From the NCBI GenBank assembly GCA_963971425.1, contig OZ020519.1:12044028-12108027 (forward strand): a DNA stretch of 64,000 nt. Direction: 5' to 3'. Each line of letters opens with the position of its first letter. Positions within the stretch are counted from its first letter, which is position 1. The stretch comes from Bryoerythrophyllum caledonicum (Eukaryota > Streptophyta > Bryopsida > Pottiales > Pottiaceae). Below, in pieces: positions 22,791 to 33,908 of this stretch. A program made the position numbers and the translations under genes. Under the pieces are notes generated by a model. The model was not told the origin of the DNA and did no database searches. It saw only the letters and a list, made by a program, of their open reading frames with translations.

Positions 22791-22792
22791 TA

Positions 22793-23104
22793 GTATCGAA
22801 GTACAATTTGTACACAAGCTCATTTGTACAATGTTAGAAAGGATAGATGATCTTCTTTAGCTAAGGGTGGAGATACACATTGGTGGACTTGGAGATGATC
22901 AATCATCTACCATACCCTAGGGTTGGATTTGGCAAAAAAAATATCTCTAAAAATTGTTGCCAAAATTTTTGGAAATAATATTTCAAAAACATCAATTTTT
23001 TAACACAGCCAAGAAAAAAATTGAAGAATGTTCTATTTTTTAATCTTTATCAAACTTCTGTACATAGAAATAATTAATTTTTCGGCACAGGGGTGCTGAA
23101 TTCG
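22793..23104. other. Intergenic AT-rich, nothing seen
   Basis: AT-rich DNA with homopolymer runs and no ORF or repeat of note, ending where TE-A short copy homology begins. Confidence 0.4.
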
Positions 23105-24745
23105 ACTCTTGGGCATGAACACGCAATTAAGCAATTATGCACTTAGCCAAGTGCATTGGTTGCTGGTAGAAAGTCGCAAGTTTGGTTTGCTCCTAACTTA
23201 AAAAAAATCAAAATTTGGCAAGAGTTTAGTTTGTTTTTTGTCACAAAATTTTGGTGTTTGTCGTGTTAAACATTGACATCTTCATGTTCATATAAGTGAT
23301 ATATTTTTAATATTTGCTACATTTTTTATGAAAATATATGATTTCTAATCTAGTTTGCAAATCCTGCTATAAAATTATAATCATGTACCCAAAGAGATTA
23401 TAAATGTGTTTTGAGTTATCATAGGATTTTAGAGTATTGCACTACAAATACAATGTGTAAGAGATACAAAAATATATATGCAATTTCCTAAGACAGTATA
23501 AAGTACCTCACTGTATTTTATAATGCAAAAACATACATAATCAAGCAATTCCACACTATCGCTGAGAGATTCTAAAATCAAACATATCATATGGACCACC
23601 CAATATATAAATATATACCACCCACCGAACAATAGACACATCTTAAACCGCATTATACTAGCGTACTTGCCACCTAAACTATGTGCATGCTCTACTATAG
23701 TATATAGCTCCAGGGCTCAGAGCTCATTTTCTAGGGCAACGACTCCCTACACGTGTCCAATGGCGCTACCTACCATAGCGGACAATTCATGATCCTGCAG
23801 TGGACGATCTTCCACATCTTTGATGCTAATGGACGCACACTCAACATATCGGTAATTGCCAAGAACACCCTCCCGCGTATGTCATACGCTATTATCTTTG
23901 TAGAAAAAGGCATCTTCTGTATTGAAGGACATCTCTCCCTCTGAGGAGAAGGCCTTTTTGAAATGCAATGATGTCCTCGGATACGCTAGATCTTGGAACG
24001 GAAGGCAAACTTGGTCCGGTATCACTCTGAGCACCTCCGAACGTCTCATGTCTCTTCAATACTAGCTCTGATTGAGAAGACATCGAAGGCTGTAAAATCC
24101 TCCTCTGTACCGAAAAAAATTCTAGTGAGTCCAATTCTTCGCCCCAATCTCCAGCTTAGGACCATCAAATGTACGCCCCTCTCCCGCTAGTGCCCCCAAA
24201 CTAACATCCACTGCACTGGTATCTTGCATCCTCTCTATAGGTGTTGCAGACGTCTCCCCTGAAGTATCTCCCACCGCCCGCTCCGTTGGTAGAATCCTCT
24301 CTCTTGGATGAGACCGATTCTCTTCATCTTCATCGTTCCGCTGATGGGGCTTGAATTGTCGCACGTGATGGGTCCCTCTCCCGTGATGCCTCATATCTAA
24401 TATGTTCCTCGATAATCTTCTTAGCCTTCAGCACCATCTCCGGTGATAACGCTAAACATGCTAAGACGTTATTGTGTCTAGTAGTGAGCACTGCAAGAGA
24501 AATGTTTAACCAAAATGTCTGCAATGATTTGAGGAATTTCACTTGACCTGGATTTTGAAGAAGATTCAAAGGGATAGCTGCAAGAAGCAACTTTCTTGAA
24601 AGAAAAGCCTTCACCTCCGATTCACCTAGATCCAATGCGCAAGTTACGTATACCATATCTTCACGTCGAAGAGTAATTGCTTGGATTTTGCCAAAACTCT
24701 TCCCCAACGCCGATGTACGCATCCCAAGCTCAAAGGGATAATTTG
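23105..24745 (-). mobile_element. TE-A, short internally deleted copy
   Basis: Homologous to 3865-5160 and to 8040-8440 of the long copy, with the 2.9 kb between them missing. The junction lies at about 24335-24350 (TTCATCGTT then GGGCTTGAATTGTCGCACG). It lacks the interrupting about 30-bp repeats present in the long copy. The retained 5' coding part (24749-24330) is open for 139 codons, while the 3' part (24394-23700) is frameshifted and carries stops. Confidence 0.8.
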
Positions 24746-24749
24746 TCAC
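24330..24749 (-). pseudogene. TE-A 5' coding segment in short copy
   Basis: A 139-codon frame reading through LGKSFGKIQAITLRREDMVY, VKFLKSLQTFWLNISLA and SPEMVLKAKKIIEEHIRYEA, which aligns with 8440-7892. The position that is a stop in the long copy is readable here (NPGQVKFLK). It runs out of frame at the deletion junction, so it can encode only the first part of the ancestral protein. The domain is unknown. Confidence 0.5.
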
Positions 24750-24889
24750 CTACAAAAAAACGCTCGACTCATCCACTTCCGCTATCCACCAGCCGTGGCT
24801 CTCCCAGATTCTGTCAATTTTTGGTGGTGCCATAACGCTACACTCAAAAAACCTGTATATCATTACAAAACGATAGTCACTATTAGTAT

Positions 24890-25500
24890 GGAATAAGAAT
24901 TTTTGAACCTCCACTCATTGCACAATTTTTTTGAATATGCTACATCCCTTGTCTACCTCTAAAAACTTTTGTATTACACAAGATCTAAATCCAATACCAT
25001 TTTGTTAAGCATGTTATTAGTTCTTTGGTGAAATAGCATATTAATCCAAGTCAATTATTTTCACACATTGTCACACATTTTCGGCCAAGGTACCAAAAAG
25101 TCTTCTACCTTTCCACATAAAACTTTGAGATCTTCGTATGATTCACTTTTGATTTTTCCTACGGCATAACATGAAGTAAACCTTCTTATTGATTATTTGG
25201 ATTCTCATTTAAAACAATATCAAGTTCACAAAAAAATATAACGTGAATTGAGAATTTTTTAGTCTCCACTTATTGCACAATTTTTTTGAATATGCTACAC
25301 TCCTTTTCTACCTCTAAAAATTGGTGCATAAAGAACCAACAACGTGCTTAACATTATGGTAATTAATTAAGACCTTTTATAGTGCAAAAATTAGACACCA
25401 ATTGAAGTCAAAGTCTGCTGATCCAGTAAACGCAGGGAAGAAAATGAGACTTTTCTGTACTTCATACATTATAATCTTTCAATCCGTGCGGTCAAACTTT
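24890..25500 (+). repeat. Foldback-family arm, partial and rearranged
   Basis: Homologous in the same orientation to 28490-28960 (shared TGTCACACATT, GTAAACCTTCTTATTGA and TATAATCTTTCAATCCGTGC blocks). The block around CTCCACTNNTTGCACAATTTTTTTGAATATGCTAC occurs twice here (about 24907 and 25262), so the copy is internally rearranged. No opposing arm is present. Confidence 0.7.
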
Positions 25501-26339
25501 ATGAAATTTTGTGGGTATGTTATATAATAAGTCATAATTGAGATCCTACGGTTAAAACTACAAAAAAAAAACTTCATTTTTTCTTCCTTGCTAATTGCAA
25601 AAAAACAAGCATTTTTAACGATTTTTAGTTGAGATATTCTCAACATAATTTATGGACCAACGTACTTTGGGTATCAATAACAAGTGTATCACCAGTAGGG
25701 TATGACTTCCTAGGTACCACTACCCGGTTTCCATCCAAAGTATCAATTTAGGGTTTCGGATTAGGGTTTTTGAATTGCGGGTATCAATAAAGGATATTAA
25801 TTCCTTTGCACCGTTGGGTAGTCCTACGAGGGGTGTGCGCGCGCACACCCCTAGCAGTAGTTGTGAGGGTGGTTGTGAGTGTGAGAGCCTAGGGTTTGGT
25901 GGAGGGAGACAATGGAGGTGTGGGAGAGAGGGGCTTGTGAGGGCAGAGTGTGGGGAGAGAAGAGTTGTGAGGGTGGACAATGGACGGGAGTTGAGAGGGA
26001 GGGGAGGGAAGTTGTGGGCGGCTAAGGTTTGGGAGAGATGGAGTTGGGAGTTCGGGGTTTGGGAGAGGGGTTTGAGAGAGGGATTCGGGAGAGCGCTCTC
26101 AGACCCTGCAAGCGCATGAAGGCAGGCAGCGCAGGGAGAGCGTAGCTTCGAGCTTCGCACAAGGAGATCGCAGCTTTACGCAGGGAGATTGCAACTTTGT
26201 TACATCGAGCCTTCTCCGCAGCTTCGCGCAGGGAGATCACAGCTACAGTGCACGATTTAGCTAAATTCCGAGGTCTACTACGGAGAACTCCGAGGTCTGC
26301 TACTGAATTCCGATGAAGAACTCCTCCGAGATCTGCTGC

Positions 26340-26605
26340 TGCTGTGCACGACGATGCGGTGTTCCCAAGTCTAGCCAAGCGGAGGTGAGCGGCGTGGGAC
26401 AGCTGATGCTCACGGCTGACGTCCAAGTCGTAGTGGTAGAGCGCAAACAGGTTGATGATCTTGCCCACATACAACAGCTGCACGGGGAGCGCGGCGCTGT
26501 GCACAGCCACCGCAACGTTGCCCATGCTCATCAGCACCTAGTCCACCCCATCCGCGTACCCAAATAGCTTCACGAACAGCACGGTGGCTGCGTTGCACGA
26601 CGATC
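26340..26605 (-). pseudogene. Fragment of an ABCB-type ABC transporter
   Basis: The minus-strand frame reads FVKLFGYADGVD, a stop, then VLMSMGNVAVAVHSAALPVQ and LLYVGKIINLF. This matches the start of the first membrane domain of plant ABCB (MDR/P-glycoprotein) exporters, where a conserved F-KLF-(Y/F)AD-x-D-x-LM-x-G segment leads into TM1 and is followed by LP...L.FG..IN.F. Only about 85 residues are present. A TAG sits where the family has an ordinary residue and the frame degrades downstream. There is no Walker motif, so it cannot be functional. It is a captured or duplicated exon fragment. Confidence 0.6.
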
Positions 26606-27085
26606 ATGTCTGCTGATGCTCCTTTCCTATCTCATGATTCTCTTTTGTCGTGACTGTTGATTCTCAAGTTCGGTGATCCCAGGTTCGAGATCAGGCGTGC
26701 ACTGAACTGGGATCCCAGATTCGGTGCACGATGATTTGAGATCGGGCGCGAGAAAGGACGATTCGGACGTTCAGGCGTTGTTCTTCAGCTGAGGTGAAAG
26801 GATCGGAGGAGGACCGGAGGAGTTCTTCATCGTGATGTTCTTCAGCTGTGGTGTTTGCCGGTGTTCTTCATGAAGACCGCGGTGTTCTTTATCGCTGATG
26901 TTCTTCAGCTGCGATGTTCATCGCTGTTGTTCTTCACGAGAATCATCAATTTGTTGAGGCGATGTTGCGAAAGGAAAATCAGCAGAACAGGGCACTATTT
27001 GCTGAGGCGATGATGCGGTGTTTGTCGGCGCGAGAAAGGAGAGTTTGGATGCTCGTGCGCTTCTCTTTCCACCGCAGCTGTTCGA

Positions 27086-27298
27086 ATGATCACTCGCTCC
27101 CAAGTGAGCGCTCAAGGATACTTCCTGCGCGCGCTCATGATCCGCCCCGGCACCTTCCTGCATTCCAGCCAGAACCTGTTCCCCGAGCTCGACCTTGCCC
27201 AGTTCAGGCGCAATGATCCTCATGTAAGCGTGTTCATCTCTCAGAATTATCAGCTGCTGATGCTCTCACAAATTGCCGTCCAAGATCTCGTCTAGATG
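27086..27298 (+). pseudogene. Coding-like gene fragment of unknown origin
   Basis: A GC-rich frame encodes AQGYFLRALMIRPGTFLHSS and ELDLAQFRRNDPHVSVF before a TAG. Composition and codon pattern look like a host exon, but I cannot place it in a family. The antisense frame (27223-26918) is open too and is less protein-like. It is surrounded by noncoding repeats, so it is most likely a captured fragment. Confidence 0.3.
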
Positions 27299-27394
27299 TG
27301 GTAGATGGAGGAGCACCAGCAGTCGGGGGTGTGCGTGCGCACACCTCTAGTCTACGGAACTCCATGGGATCGTCTAGGATCTCATGGGAACGCG

Positions 27395-27545
27395 GCGGCT
27401 AGGGTTTTTTAGTTTAGGGTTTGGATTCCTAATGGCGGCAGCTAGGGTTTGAATCTGTAGCGGCTAGGGTTTGAATCTGGCGGCTAGGGTTCGGATCTGT
27501 GGCGGCTAGGGTTCGGATCTGTGGCGGCTAGGGTTTGGGTTTGTG
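27395..27545 (+). repeat. Tandem repeat, about 22-bp unit with GGCGGCTAGGGTT
   Basis: About five units of the form GATCTGTGGCGGCTAGGGTT(C/T)G occur in a row. The embedded TAGGGTTT resembles the plant telo-box, but the spacing is not that of telomeric DNA. Confidence 0.7.
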
Positions 27546-28449
27546 AGCTGATTTGCTTACCTACACTCACAGCTTCAGTTGTAGTGGCTTTGATGTCACT
27601 CAGTAGTCTTCCATCATATATTAACACTCAATTTCTTTTGAATTTGACATTTCGAATGTATTATTTGGTGTCTTTTTGTGTGCTTCTAGATTGAAACTGC
27701 CTCACCTTACACTACTGTAACTTGTAACTATCATTTAACTTTGAGTTGCCTATTTCTAATTCAGCAATGAAACAAAGTTAGGGAAGCTTACCTTGTTCAC
27801 AAAAGTTCCCTCTAAGCACAAATTTCCTCCTCCAGTCTGCACACCACACGCAAAGCCCACATAAATTAGTAAATGAAATTATAACTGACATGGCTTCAAC
27901 ATGTTTGCGAGAGAGCTCACCTTTGAAAGTAGGAAGAGAAGAGACCTCTAGGGTTTGTAAGGAAACCTTATATGCATGTTCAAACCTTGTGCCTCAAGCT
28001 GATTTGTCCAATTTTAACTTTTGACTTTTGACTTTGTTTTTTCTTCTGTATAAACTTTTTACATAGTTTATTAAATCTTTGGGCTAATAATATATAAAAT
28101 GAAGATATTGATAGTTTTTATCACATGGTTTTAACAAATCACCATAAAAATTTTATGCACATTTTGCAGGTTTCTTGGAAGAGTAGATAAACATGTCCAA
28201 CAACAAGAACGGAATGGTGATTTAACGTTGAACGCCATCAAACAATGATGTCTGTACCGCTAACACCTGCAATGTACTTTGAGGTAATCAATTATTTCTA
28301 TACATATTTCAGATTGATTCTTGATTGATCTTCTATACTGTGTTGTTTGTAGAATAACCTTTATGTGGATGTACAATCCCTTTGTTTTTAATAGCGATTG
28401 TATCAAGTTTGAATAGTGTCAATAATAGTAAGTAATATTATTTGTTTTC
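27546..28449. other. Intergenic; possible captured exon on minus strand near 27797-27960
   Basis: On the minus strand, GT...AG boundaries enclose a candidate 83-bp intron (27920 to about 27838) followed by a short open exon ending at a GTAAGC donor near 27790. This may be a host exon fragment, but the frame is ambiguous. The rest is AT-rich and unassigned. Confidence 0.3.
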
Positions 28450-29490
28450 GTATTGATAAACTACATTTGTTGTCTTTAGTGAAAATTTCTACATTAACCT
28501 AAGTCAATTCCACATACACATGGTCACACATTGTTAGGCAAGGTACAAACCAAACTTCTTCCTTTCCAAATAAAGCTTAAAGATCTTTATATTATTTTCA
28601 TTTTATTTTCTCTATCAAAAGATGTGGTGTAAACCTTCTTATTGACCATTTGAATTCTCATTCTAAAACATGATGAGTTCATAAAAGAATAAAGCACAAT
28701 TTGGTAAATTTTGAATCTCCACTCCTTGTACAATTGTTTTGACTATGCTACACCCTTTATCTACCTCTTAAAATTTGTACAAAAAAATAACATCAAAATT
28801 AACAGGATGGTAATGAACTTAAACATTATGTAGTGCAAAAACAAAATCTCCAACTACAGTCAAAGCTTGCTTATTAACACAACCTAGGAAAGAAAATTAA
28901 CCGTGTTTTGTACTTCGAACACTATAATCTTTCAATCCGTGCGGTAAAAATTTCCGGAATTTTGTGAGGACGTGCTTAACTCCTAAGGTATTGTGATAGT
29001 TTCACATCAAAAACACTTCAAATTGATTGATTTTAGTGCAATGTATAAAGAAAGAAACAAAAATTGTTTATCTCTTCTTTTGACCGTACGATCTAAATGA
29101 AGACGTGGTAAATTACAGATTCACAAAATTTTATAAAGTTGATGTTAGTTCCTTACACACGAATTTTAGATGTAGAAGAGGGCGGTAGCATATTCAAAAC
29201 AACTATGCAAGAAGTCGAGGTTCAGAAATTCCCAATTAACGTTTTATTTTGTTGTAAACTTCAGATATTTTAGATTGACAATCCAAATGGTCAATAGGAA
29301 GGTCCACACCACATATTGATGTGGAATAAATAAAGGGAAAAAAATACAAAGACCTCTAAGTTTTATGAGCAAAAGAAGAAGTTTTTTGGGACCTTGCCTA
29401 ACAATGTGTTACCATGTGTGAGAATGTTTGACATAGGCTAATATGCTATTTTTCACTAAAGATAATAAGTTTTAGTACAATATGAAAGTA
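28450..29490. mobile_element. Foldback element, about 1 kb imperfect inverted repeat
   Basis: The left arm (28450-28980) and right arm (29040-29490, inverted) align along about 450-500 bp. Landmarks present in both, in inverted order, include CTTTAGTGAAAA at the outer edge, CACATTGTTAGGCAAGGT, a GGTGTRRACCTTCYTATTGACC block and a TGCTAC...CTTCTACCTC-like block. Only a short loop separates the arms. There is no coding capacity. 24890-25500 is a partial relative. Confidence 0.8.
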
Positions 29491-29699
29491 AAAAATATTA
29501 CTTGCTAGTATTAAAATTCTCACATTCAATAGAATATCCTAGCAAATGTTTTTGAGGTGCCCGACGTGCCCAATTTTGCCAAATAAAATTGAAAAGCCAA
29601 GAATTTTTTCATGAAAATTGGATACGAGAAAAATTTCATCTCCCATTTTGATATTAGTAATGCCCATCTATAGGACATGTTTAATAGAAAAATGTTAGA

Positions 29700-31023
29700 A
29701 ATTGACACCATAGGAGTCCAACTGATGTGGACTTGTTGAAAGAAATGATTAGTCTTATAGAACGAGGAACATCTCCTATGGATGCATTTGTTAGCGCCCG
29801 GCTGCTAGAGAATGTATGGGATTGGAAATTGTTCATAACTCCTCACTTACTGACATGCCATGATTCATTGGTGGGCATAACATTTCCGCACCACATGCGA
29901 TTGTATATGGACAATCAAGAAGGGACTCGTGAGGTTCGAGTACAACACAAACATTATTGCAAAGATCCATGGGGACCGGAGGTAGGGATGAAAACTTTGA
30001 GGTTCCTGCCGAGTAGGGATGAACGACCATCGTTTGCGCAAGTATTTGCAGCGGACGAACGGGAGTTGAAGCGTTGGAGGACTTCATTGTATTTTAACAA
30101 AGGTGCATTCAAAGATTGCAGCATGAGGACAAGAATCGTGAAGCAAAAGTAGAGGCTGAAAGATTGAAACTCTATTTACCTGAATTTCCATACAAAGACC
30201 GTAGCAATGAGCATCGTTCCTCACCGTTTTGGCCTTCAGAGTTCTCCAACACCGGACCTACAGCGAGTGCATCTTTGGATGTAATGGATGGTGCAAGTGA
30301 AGAAAATCGCGAGATAAATGTCGTAGAGCAGGTAGTGGCGATGCTTCCAAATGCCGAGCCTCAAGGATACTTTGGTCTTCGTAGAGGAAGACCCTCTAAT
30401 CAAGCACTGCGTAGGGCACAACGAACAGAGCGCAACTATGTTGAAGAACGAGCCGAAGAAGGAGCAATGTATGAAGGTAATCACGATCCATTTCCACCAT
30501 TTAATCCACAATCTGATATCCATTGTGGACAATTTGTAGCCTTGAGTGTTGATCGAGTAGATATAGAAGGCGGTGTACCGTTCTATGTAGGGAAAGTGAT
30601 TGAGGAAGGAAAAAACCGATGGAGACTTTAGATAAAAATTTGTTGGTATTGGCCCATCATCCAAAAGGGGGTTTGTTGACGGACATGGGTATGCAAATTG
30701 CATGGATTCATTCTGGGAGCCATCTGGATAGAGCCATCTGGGTAGAGCGGTATGCAAATTGCATGGATTCATTCTAGGAGCCATCTGGGTAGAGCCATAG
30801 GTGTGTAGAGAAAGATGCATGCGTTTTTTCACGAGTAGACATACCGGAAAGAACCATGTCCGTGGCCAGCGAGTGGAGAAAGCGCAATGTATTTTGAGTG
30901 CAGGTTGAAAGCAGGATTCGTATTCTTCAATCGGCAAAGGCTCACATACTACAATATATTGCAATGCAAACCGAAGCTATCGATGACGACCGTTTGCAAG
31001 CAGCCCTAAATTCTATAGAGTAG
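29700..31023 (+). pseudogene. TE-B: unclassified transposon protein, frameshifted
   Basis: Three plus-strand frames follow each other. The first (about 29712-30152) contains RSPTDVDLLKEMISLIERG and LENVWDWKLFITPHL. The second (about 30120-30650) contains CGQFVALSVDRVDIEGGVPF then YVGKVIE and, past a TAG, KICWYWP, which suggests a small beta-barrel reader-like module. The third (to a TAG at 31021-31023) contains DACVFSRVDIPERTMSVA and ILQSAKAHILQYIAMQ. A 59-bp tandem duplication (about 30692-30805) sits between. The continuity implies one ancestral protein with at least two frameshifts. I do not recognise the family. Confidence 0.5.
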
Positions 31024-31539
31024 ATAGTGTGCCTTTATGAGAGTATACTAGTTGTGTATGGTAATTGATATATAGTGTATGTGTAAGAGCAGTATATTCT
31101 AAGGATGATGTAAGAGGTTATGTCATTAATCCTATAGAGTAAAGGTATTTTTAATATTGGTGCTAAGTCCATTTGTAGAAGCATCTGTATTTAGTTTCTA
31201 CCATTGTATGTATTATGTACTACGTAGAATATCTTTTAATCAACTGCCAACCTTTGCATCAAGTATGTTTTTTTGTAATTACGCCTGTTCGTATACTACA
31301 ATCCTTCAAATCTATCTTTGAAATATTGTGAAACTATATTAAATAGACATTTATCTAGTATTAACAAGGGTCCACAAAAAATTAGTTGAAAATGCCAAAA
31401 AATCGCTTCCAATATTAACAACCATGATTGTATGTAATATTGTTGCAGAAGCTCAATTTTTTTTCCTTTGGAAAACATTGTTTTTCTTTGGAAAACATTT
31501 TTTTTTGCAATTTTGCCACTTTTGTTCGCAATGGCCGTC

Positions 31540-31605
31540 GTTATACCTAAGTGCACTTTTATTTGGCTAAGTGCATAATTGCTTAATTGCATGTTCATGG
31601 TACTA
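31540..31605 (+). repeat. Terminal block shared by TE-A and TE-B
   Basis: TTGGCTAAGTGCATAATTGC then TTAATTGCATG is the reverse complement of the block at 3866-3892 and 23115-23151. In all three cases it lies downstream of the element's coding strand. Confidence 0.7.
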
Positions 31606-33908
31606 TTTTCTAGCTTTCAAATTCATTGCATATAGTTTCTGCAAATTTTCTTTGTTGATTCAACAACAGTACTTGGTCATGAGTATTGCACACTTCTTTT
31701 GATTTCTTATTCCAATGTAATTTTGTTCAAATGCAATGCAACCCCATATTCTTCACAACAAAAGTGTTATCTATGTTAACCCTTAAACGACAAATCTTTC
31801 TATAGAAATTTTATAGAATCTTTGAATTTTAACACCCATATTTAGCTACCATTTACATTCTAATTATATCACATGATTTTTATTATACATTCAAAGAATT
31901 TTGAAAAAGAAAAATCATTAAAATGAATATCCATCATTAGAAAATCATGGTCAAAGTGAGTTGAAAAATGAAAAAACCAAGCCCCTCAGGCTGGCTCTGA
32001 CGTTTAAGGGTTAAATGCCATTAATTGCCATTAGTGTGAAAGATATTATTCAATTTTCATTTGTTAAATGTAGGGTACAAATGTTTCCACTTTGACTGCA
32101 ATTATCTTTCAATTCATACGATCACAAATCACAAAAAATTTATCACGTCATCTCATATACATTTAGAAGAAGATCCTACAACTATATCCTCAAAAAGTTC
32201 TTTAATCAATGGACTAAAGATTCATCTAAGTTGCCTTGGTCCTTCAGGGGTAAATTAGTTTAGACAATCATGATCGCAAGGAGCTCCGTGACTTCAACAT
32301 CATTTGTACACATAATTTCATTTATACCAAAATTGTTTCTAATAACAAGGATGTTCGTTTATGTCCATTTTTCTATAACCAACCGAAACCCATACCCAAC
32401 GCTTATCAAATTGGGGTATTTCCAACCCACTTCCATCCCATTACCACCCATTCACCCATCCAAACAGATATTCACTATTAGTCACAACCCCTTCCTTTTG
32501 GTTAGCGCTCAGTGGCATAAACATGGCAGCACACTTTGGAAATTCATAACTAATTCACATGTCATCGGAAAAATGTGAAATCACGTGGGTTGAAATTGCA
32601 ATTCTACTGGCTATCACTGAAAAATGAATGTAACATTAATCCTCCTCTCCATATATGCTTAAGCTCTCGGTTATAGGAGGGTTCACCTCATGTGTGTTGA
32701 GAAGGCAAGTCCAGATTCTAGAATGGAACTAACGTTGAAAATGATGATTTTGTAAAGATACAATTTGTTTAATCTACGTGGCCCCATCGTTGCCTAGCTA
32801 GTACCTGTTTCATCAGGGACAGGCATCCCTTTGGTTTCATGAAAGGTATGTCGGTAAGCACTGCTCACGAAACAACAACAGTCCATCGTTGGTGACCGCC
32901 TCCGATCTTGACAAGGAATTCTTCAAGGATGTGCTCTGGCTGCTCAACTAGATGTTGATCTACAGACAACCGTTCTGGGAATCTCAGTCACTCTCGACCA
33001 GACTGGTAAGGAATCTGGTCAGTGAAGAAATCACTCTTTCCTCCTTTGATTGCTACCATGGATCCGATTTCCGAAGCTGGGCTTTGGTTCCTGCATCAAA
33101 TGACGGAGAATGGCTTCCAACTTGAGAACATGTGGTTCAGTAGGCAGAGCTATGCTCTAGTCTCAGGAACAGAAAACGAAACAGCTACTGTTGTGATCCT
33201 TTACCCTCAAGCTCGTAACGTCAAAAAGGATGTGAAGCTATGAGATGGGATGTACCTTGAGAACGTCGATTCACAAATGCTAATCCCTTGTCGAAGATGA
33301 GCACTCTTCCTTGATGTTGGCATTTGCACCGAAGTCGCTCAAAGGTCGAGTTTTCTGCAGAAGCGCCACTTCAAACGGTTACAATTTTGACACATCCAGG
33401 ATAAAAAAAACACAGAGCAATGAGTTAAAACACAGTGAAAGAGTGATAGAATGTCGTACCAGATCTGGCCGGAGGCATGTGGATGGACGCAGCGCAATGA
33501 TGAATGTGGGTCGGCACGGAGTCCTCATCTAGGTTATCCTACCAATGGAAACTAGGAGCTATCATGTCTATGTAAGTCCTAAAACTCGGTTAAGAGATAA
33601 AAAGATATTTTTGTTAGTAAGCTTGCAGCAGGACAGGAGCCGTGACAGAGAGGAATCTCTGGCCTACTGAACTCCATGCCTCCACTGAATGCAGTACTAC
33701 TACATAAGGGTAGCCTCTATCTGAAATAATGGAATCGGGTTCAACAAGGGGGTGCTCTGGTCAATTTTTGTCTACAACCAGAAACCAGCAACTCCTTTCA
33801 TTGCAGTGAAAGGGTCGTATAATGAATATTTGACAAAGCTACAAACTCAAAGGGTATGAATACAAATTGGATGGAATGCCACTAAATGTACAAGTTGCAA
33901 TTGCCTAC
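31606..33908. other. Intergenic, one dispersed repeat, no gene
   Basis: Besides the repeat at 32395-32690, a coding-like but broken patch (33022-33243) contains EAGLWFLHQMTENGFQLEN. It cannot be assigned. The 3' UTR of the downstream PSI-type gene should lie in 33600-33908. Confidence 0.4.
32395..32690 (+). repeat. Dispersed repeat family C, copy 1
   Basis: About 290 bp shared with 56450-56760 (same strand) and, inverted, with 39520-39775 and 45690-45935. Landmarks are AATTGGGGTATNTCCAACCC, TTCCATCCCATTACCACC, TTCATAACTAATTC and ATGAAATCACNTGGGTTG-like blocks. Confidence 0.8.

Larger units (their letters stand above)
25680..27545. mobile_element. Gene-fragment-bearing segment between palindromic motifs (Pack-type candidate)
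   Basis: GC-rich DNA bounded by a 22-bp palindrome at 25833 (GGGGTGTGCGC/GCGCACACCCC) and a near-identical motif at about 27326 (GGGGGTGTGCGTGCGCACACC). Inside are an ABCB transporter fragment on the minus strand, a coding-like plus-strand fragment (27086-27295), and repeated phrases such as GATGTTCTTCAGCTG. No transposase was seen. Acquisition of host gene pieces by a nonautonomous element is inferred from composition and boundaries. Confidence 0.45.

Noticed and set aside
25720..26160. 146-codon minus-strand ORF rich in Pro, Leu and Ser
   Set aside because: Low-complexity translation of GAGGG-rich repeats without a domain.
27395..27545. Interstitial telomere repeats (TAGGGTTT)
   Set aside because: The motif recurs only once per 22-bp unit; true telomeric DNA would be contiguous 7-bp repeats.
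24890..28960. Direct repeats at 24890-25500 and 28490-28960 as LTRs of a retrotransposon
   Set aside because: The region between has no gag, pol or primer-binding site, and the second copy is one arm of an inverted repeat, which fits a foldback family better.
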